Below are positions 53,330 to 57,616 of a stretch of DNA of 57,616 bases, in pieces. Both the position numbers and the translations under genes were made by a program. Source of the DNA: an uncultured Fidelibacterota bacterium (GTDB lineage: Bacteria; Fidelibacterota; Marinisomatia; Marinisomatales; UBA1611). The first letter of the stretch is position 1. The number at the start of each line of letters is the position of its first letter. The notes beneath the pieces are model-generated. The model ran no database searches. It was not told the origin of the DNA and saw nothing but the letters and a program-made list of their open reading frames with translations. The DNA is taken from contig CACEUX010000009.1 in NCBI GenBank assembly GCA_902562835.1, forward strand, positions 1-57,616, read 5' to 3'.

Positions 53330-56271
53330 TACATACTGATTACATTCGGACCAATCGCATTATAGCATTTATTATCTTATTATTATCATTTGCTGTCTAT
53401 TACAGTACTATGGCCCCATCTGTTTCATACTGGGACTGCGGTGAGTTTATTGCCGTTTCCTATACATTGGGTGTCCCCCATCCTCCAGGTAGTCCGTTAT
53501 TCCTCTTGCTTGGAAGGATAGCATCACTTCTACCGTTCAGTGAGGATATTGCATTCAGGGTTAATATGTTGTCGCCTCTTGCGAGTGCCTTTGCAGTCTT
53601 CTTTTTGTATTTAAGCATTGTACAAGTTGTTAATCACTGGCGTGGCAAGCTTGAATCAACCACAGATGCTCTTGTTGTTTTCGGTGCTGGTATAGTAGGG
53701 TCTCTTGCATTTGCTTTTACAGATAGCCATTGGTTCAATGCAGTAGAGGCAGAGGTTTATGCTTTTAGTACTTTTTTTACAGCTATTGTAGTATGGCTCA
53801 TACTGCTATGGAGTGAGAAAGCAGACGAAAAAGGCCATGAAAGGTATATTCTAATAATCGCCTATATGATAGGATTGGCTACTGGTTTGCATTTATTAAA
53901 TCTTCTCACTCTTCCATTTGTTGCCCTTGTTATATACTTTAGAAAATATAGATTTGAATGGGCATCTTTTACGATTACAATGGCAATTACCGGAGCTGCT
54001 TTTTTTATAATTCATAATGTGATTATTAAAGGGATGCCAAAGATTGCAGATGCAATTGGAGTAGAACTTACTGCCCTTCTTATTCTGGCAATATTTGCTG
54101 CGATGGTCATGGTCATTTCTAATAAACAAAAATTACTGTCAGTAGCGCTGACATCAATGGTCCTTGTTTTAATAGGCTATTCTACTTACGCTATGATTTT
54201 TATTCGCTCAAACCAGAATCCTAGTATTGATGAGAATGACCCTGAAACTGTTGAAGCATTTATCTCATATCTTGAAAGAGAGCAATATGGTGATGTGGGA
54301 ATGCTACCTCGGCGCTTTAAAGGTATTTCGCCTATACACGAAGTGGTAGGATATCCGGAAGGACCTAATAGAGAATTTTCTGGTTTACAGAGAAGAAATT
54401 ACAGCAGACATCAATCTGATAAGCAGTGGCAGTTCTTCTGGGACTACCAGATACGCAAGATGTATAACAGATACTTTCTATGGCAATTTGTTGGACGCGG
54501 ACCCGCTACAGACCCAGGCGTTATAAGGATGGGTGCAAAAAATAGTGAAGATGGTATCGATATAACACAATTTGGAATACCTTTGGCATTCATCCTTGGT
54601 ATCCTTGGGATGTTCTATCACGCATATCGTGATGATAAAATGGCATTCTCTGTCATGTCATTATTCATTATGACTGGGTACGCAATAATCATTTACCTAA
54701 ATCAAGATGACCCCCAGCCACGGGAAAGAGACTATTCTTATGTAGGAAGTTTCTTTGCATTCTCTGTATGGATTGGTGTAGGAACCGCCGCTATAAGTGA
54801 ATGGATAACAAAATACGTTAAAGATGGTGAACTTAGTAAAAGACTTATCTCTTTGGCTGTGGTCTTACAAATTATTTTTGTGCCTTTTGTAATGGCAAAT
54901 TCAAATTATCACTCTCATTCTCGAACTGGAAATTTTGTTGCTTGGGACTATAGCTATAATCTTCTTCAGTCGTGCGGGCCTAATGGTGTTATCTTTACTA
55001 ATGGAGATAATGATACTTTCCCTCTATGGTATCTTCAGGAAGTCGAAAAGGTAAGAACGGATGTAGCTGTAGTAAACCTAAGTTTATTGAATACCCCATG
55101 GTATATCAAACAATGGCGGGATAAGCGTCCAAAAGAAACCAGCTTTATAAAACTGAGTGATTTACAGATTGACAGGTTGACCTCTAGTCTTCAGCGCTGG
55201 GAAAAACAGAAGGTCCAGGTTCCTGTATATAACGACCCAAAGAATGACAAAGGCTATATAGAGTGGGAAATGAGGCCCACTTATCAAGGTCAAGCACTCA
55301 GAGTTCAAGATATGATGATAATGCGTATTATTAATGATGCATCATGGAGGATCCCAATATATTTTGCCGTAACTGTTTCCCAGCAGAATCGTATTGGATT
55401 AGATAAGTACCTAGATATGCAAGGATTAACGTTCCAGTTGAAAAGCCATAAAACAAAACCAGTAGATACTGAGAGTATGTACGCAAATCTTATGACAGAT
55501 ATAGGTCCGAAAAGTTGGTATACAGATTTTGACCATTCAGCTTTTTACAATAAGGTGGAAGATTCTTATCACTGGTCCAGAGAATATCAACCTGGATATA
55601 TGTTTAGAAATCTTGGTAATGAAAGAATATACTATAATAAACAGACCAAGCGACTTCTTCAGAATTATAGAAGCGCCTACGTGCAATTAGCATTTACTTT
55701 ATACATGGATTATCAAAAAAAGAACAACAATAAGAAGGATAGGTCAAAACAAGAATTAGCGGACCTTAAAGAAAAAATTGTTCTGATTCTTGATAAAATG
55801 GAAGAAAAGATTCCTACTAATACTATTCCTATCCAATCAGAAGACCTTCATCATCAAGTAGCTCGTATCTATGGAGACCTTGGTGAAAAAGAATCAATGA
55901 AAGAGATTATGGAAACATTGATTGCTCGTGATAATGGAAAACCTCTTAATAAGGTTGATTATGCAAACACATTCTACAGAGAACTAAATGATACTGAATT
56001 AGCTATTAGTATTTTGGAGGATATGAGACTAACATACCTACAATTAGAGAGTATGGTAAGATCGAGAGGTTTTGGTAATAACACAGTTCGAAAAGGTGAA
56101 TGGACGCGCTGGGAAAAAGCCTATTCCGAAATTATATCATCACTTATATTTATTTATAGAGAGACGAATAAACTAGAAGAAGCTGAAATACTTTTATCCG
56201 ATTGGGTCATTCGATACCCTCAAGATAATAACGCAGCAGAGATTCTTGAAAAGATCCGTTCTGGCGGATAA
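53326..56271 (+). CDS. DUF2723 family GT-C-like membrane protein
   Basis: 981 residues, GTG start inside the DUF1844 stop (GTGA), with GGAG 8 bases before. The first TM is at ~13-28; the signature VSYWDCGEFIAVSYTLGVPH then PPGSPLFLLLGRIA carries the acidic residues expected of a GT-C catalytic loop. About 11 TMs run to ~residue 520, followed by a soluble domain (FTNGDNDTFPLWYLQEVEKV) and TPR-like helices to the end. DUF2723 proteins are thought to transfer sugars from lipid carriers to proteins or lipids. The adjacent GT2 gene supports a glycosylation role. Confidence 0.88.
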   Translation: MIHTDYIRTNRIIAFIILLLSFAVYYSTMAPSVSYWDCGEFIAVSYTLGVPHPPGSPLFLLLGRIASLLPFSEDIAFRVNMLSPLASAFAVFFLYLSIVQVVNHWRGKLESTTDALVVFGAGIVGSLAFAFTDSHWFNAVEAEVYAFSTFFTAIVVWLILLWSEKADEKGHERYILIIAYMIGLATGLHLLNLLTLPFVALVIYFRKYRFEWASFTITMAITGAAFFIIHNVIIKGMPKIADAIGVELTALLILAIFAAMVMVISNKQKLLSVALTSMVLVLIGYSTYAMIFIRSNQNPSIDENDPETVEAFISYLEREQYGDVGMLPRRFKGISPIHEVVGYPEGPNREFSGLQRRNYSRHQSDKQWQFFWDYQIRKMYNRYFLWQFVGRGPATDPGVIRMGAKNSEDGIDITQFGIPLAFILGILGMFYHAYRDDKMAFSVMSLFIMTGYAIIIYLNQDDPQPRERDYSYVGSFFAFSVWIGVGTAAISEWITKYVKDGELSKRLISLAVVLQIIFVPFVMANSNYHSHSRTGNFVAWDYSYNLLQSCGPNGVIFTNGDNDTFPLWYLQEVEKVRTDVAVVNLSLLNTPWYIKQWRDKRPKETSFIKLSDLQIDRLTSSLQRWEKQKVQVPVYNDPKNDKGYIEWEMRPTYQGQALRVQDMMIMRIINDASWRIPIYFAVTVSQQNRIGLDKYLDMQGLTFQLKSHKTKPVDTESMYANLMTDIGPKSWYTDFDHSAFYNKVEDSYHWSREYQPGYMFRNLGNERIYYNKQTKRLLQNYRSAYVQLAFTLYMDYQKKNNNKKDRSKQELADLKEKIVLILDKMEEKIPTNTIPIQSEDLHHQVARIYGDLGEKESMKEIMETLIARDNGKPLNKVDYANTFYRELNDTELAISILEDMRLTYLQLESMVRSRGFGNNTVRKGEWTRWEKAYSEIISSLIFIYRETNKLEEAEILLSDWVIRYPQDNNAAEILEKIRSGG

Positions 56272-56286
56272 ATAACGCAGGTCAAT

Positions 56287-57336
56287 ATGACCAAGGACCA
56301 ACCTTTAGTTTCAATTATCATCCCACATTGGAATGGTATTGAAATTCTTTCTGAGTGCATTGACTCATTACTTAAAACTAACTATGGTTCTTATGAAATC
56401 ATCATTTCAGATAATGCATCTAGTGATGGCAGCCAAGATTGGGTAAAGAGCAACCATCCCAATTTAAGGCTTTTAGAAAATAATCAGAATTATGGATATG
56501 CTGGAGGGTGTAATCGAGGTGCAAAAATTGCAAAGGGAGACTATTTAGTATTTTTAAATAATGATACCATTCAAGATATAATGTGGTTGGATCATCTTGT
56601 TACAATAATGATCCAGAATGATAATATTGCGGCCGTACAACCAAAGATTTTAAATTACTACAAGCAAAATTTATTCGATTATGCTGGTGGCTCTGGTGGT
56701 ATGATGGATATTTTCTGTTACCCATTTGCAAGAGGCCGTTTATTCTTTGAACAGGAAAAAGATAACGGGCAATATAATGACTCCAGGCAGTGTTTTTGGG
56801 CTTCTGGAACGGCCATGATGGTCAGGGCCAGCCTTTTTAAAGCAGCAGGGGAATTTGATGAGGTATTTTTTGCTCACATGGAAGAAATAGATCTTTGTTG
56901 GCGTTTACAGGCAATGGGATATAATGTATGGGTGAATCCAAGTTCAGTTGTTTATCATAAAAATGCAATTTCATTACCGATGCACACCCATCGTAAGTAT
57001 TATTTAAATCATCGCAATTCTCTTCTAATGTTATTAAGTAATTATTCATTGCCAGTTGCATTTTATATTGGAACAATAAGAGCAATGCTTGAGTTTGTTG
57101 CGCTGGGTTATGCACTGATCAAGTTTGATTACAGGCATGCCTCTGGAATTATCCGCTCAGCGATATGGATACTATTTCACCCTCACACTATAATTAAAAA
57201 ACGTTATTGGTTCAGTTCAATTAGAAAGGTCAAAGATAGGAACTTATTTAAAAACATGTGTAAGACGCCTATTGTTCTAGCTCATTATTTATTTGGGAAA
57301 AATACCTATCCAGAAATAGAGCTTAAAGCGGATTGA
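56287..57336 (+). CDS. Family 2 glycosyltransferase
   Basis: 349 residues with a GT-A fold: N-terminal VSIIIPHWNGIEILSECIDS, the nucleotide-sugar site YLVFLNNDTIQDIMWLDHL, the ASGTAMMVRASLFKAAGEFD and MEEIDLCWRLQAMGYNV blocks, and a membrane-associated tail (~245-300). The pattern matches rhamnosyltransferase-like GT2 enzymes. It sits 15 bases after the DUF2723 gene with AGGT before its ATG, and probably supplies or extends a glycan for the same pathway. Its 3' end overlaps a convergent gene by 31 bases. Confidence 0.93.
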   Translation: MTKDQPLVSIIIPHWNGIEILSECIDSLLKTNYGSYEIIISDNASSDGSQDWVKSNHPNLRLLENNQNYGYAGGCNRGAKIAKGDYLVFLNNDTIQDIMWLDHLVTIMIQNDNIAAVQPKILNYYKQNLFDYAGGSGGMMDIFCYPFARGRLFFEQEKDNGQYNDSRQCFWASGTAMMVRASLFKAAGEFDEVFFAHMEEIDLCWRLQAMGYNVWVNPSSVVYHKNAISLPMHTHRKYYLNHRNSLLMLLSNYSLPVAFYIGTIRAMLEFVALGYALIKFDYRHASGIIRSAIWILFHPHTIIKKRYWFSSIRKVKDRNLFKNMCKTPIVLAHYLFGKNTYPEIELKAD

Positions 57337-57616
57337 TATATATCACGTCTGTCAGGGTCTAATTCTTTCATATCCTTAAGAAATTCCTTTTGTCCAAGCA
57401 TTGATAGCATCTTTGCAATTTTCTCTGAATACACTTTCATGAAATATTGGGTGTAGTTGTCTCTACCTAGATCTCTATAAGATTGAGAAAGTCCATCTAG
57501 CATTGTATCTAACTCCTGTATGACTCCATCCATATCACCATCTTTAAAAAGATCTACGGCTATAAACCATGCGAGCCTTGCTTTCCGCAGGCCAATATTT
57601 CGATTTAAATTATCAA
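57306..57616 (-). CDS. Uncharacterised protein, C-terminal part only
   Basis: The frame is open through the window edge, so the start is outside; an internal Met at 57533 is not the true start. The visible ~103 residues are helical (IGLRKARLAWFIAVDLFKDG, then QELDTMLDGLSQSYRDLG, ending SALSSISG) and could be TPR-like. I cannot name a family. It converges on and overlaps the glycosyltransferase by 31 bases. Confidence 0.6.
   Translation of the reverse strand, partial: DNLNRNIGLRKARLAWFIAVDLFKDGDMDGVIQELDTMLDGLSQSYRDLGRDNYTQYFMKVYSEKIAKMLSMLGQKEFLKDMKELDPDRRDIYQSALSSISG

Overview
This window looks like ordinary chromosome from a marine, AT-rich, Gram-negative bacterium of the Fibrobacteres-Chlorobi-Bacteroidetes (FCB) side of the tree. 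Candidatus Marinimicrobia (SAR406) is the best guess. The reasons are a secreted protein with an FlgD-like/type-IX-style C-terminal module (LGQNYPNPFNP), DUF4159 and DUF4175 proteins in one operon, a C4 zinc-ribbon protein beside rnpB, a DUF2723 membrane protein, several outer-membrane barrels, and very few Shine-Dalgarno sequences. The taxonomic call is inference from gene content; there is no 16S gene here. I saw no IS element, prophage module, CRISPR array or tRNA.

Layout. 1-4127: a 5'-truncated repetitive surface protein, a secreted protein with the FlgD-like tail, and a convergent beta-propeller lipoprotein. 4158-12280: gcvP on the minus strand, then a divergent plus-strand run of a leader region, a zinc-ribbon protein, the RNase P RNA, an acyl-CoA dehydrogenase, pgpH and ybeY, continued by mazG (to 13063). 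13074-21503: a tight six-gene minus-strand operon (DUF4159, DUF4175, TPR protein, AsnB-labelled-type secreted protein, YjbQ, pirin). 21593-27343: an outer-membrane barrel/TPR/BamE-like protein, an EnvC-like protein, holB and metG. 27347-29969: an ADP-ribosylglycohydrolase and a sterol-desaturase-family enzyme. 30194-35569: tatD, rsmA, rpsU, a phosphohexomutase, deoC and rlmD. 35555-42811: a six-gene minus-strand envelope transport operon (RND/MMPL exporter, outer-membrane barrel, LolD-like ATPase, two FtsX-type permeases, LolA-like protein). 42906-46853: a class IV aminotransferase and a small poorly conserved, AT-rich accessory patch with an orphan lipoprotein and genes whose starts or frames look disturbed. 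46854-57336: valS, a DUF4139 protein, recG, a DUF1844 protein, a DUF2723 GT-C-like protein and a family 2 glycosyltransferase, meeting a convergent gene that runs off the window.

Most housekeeping genes are packed into operons with 1-, 4- or 8-base overlaps. The main multi-gene candidates for new biology are the LolA-like/ABC/barrel/RND operon, which has parts for every envelope layer, and the DUF4159-DUF4175-TPR operon. At the sequence level the notable items are a -1 frameshift site on a seven-A run, two genes with no ATG/GTG/TTG start in frame, an exceptionally strong Shine-Dalgarno sequence only at rpsU, and a mini-ORF overlapping a terminator ahead of the zinc-ribbon/rnpB unit.
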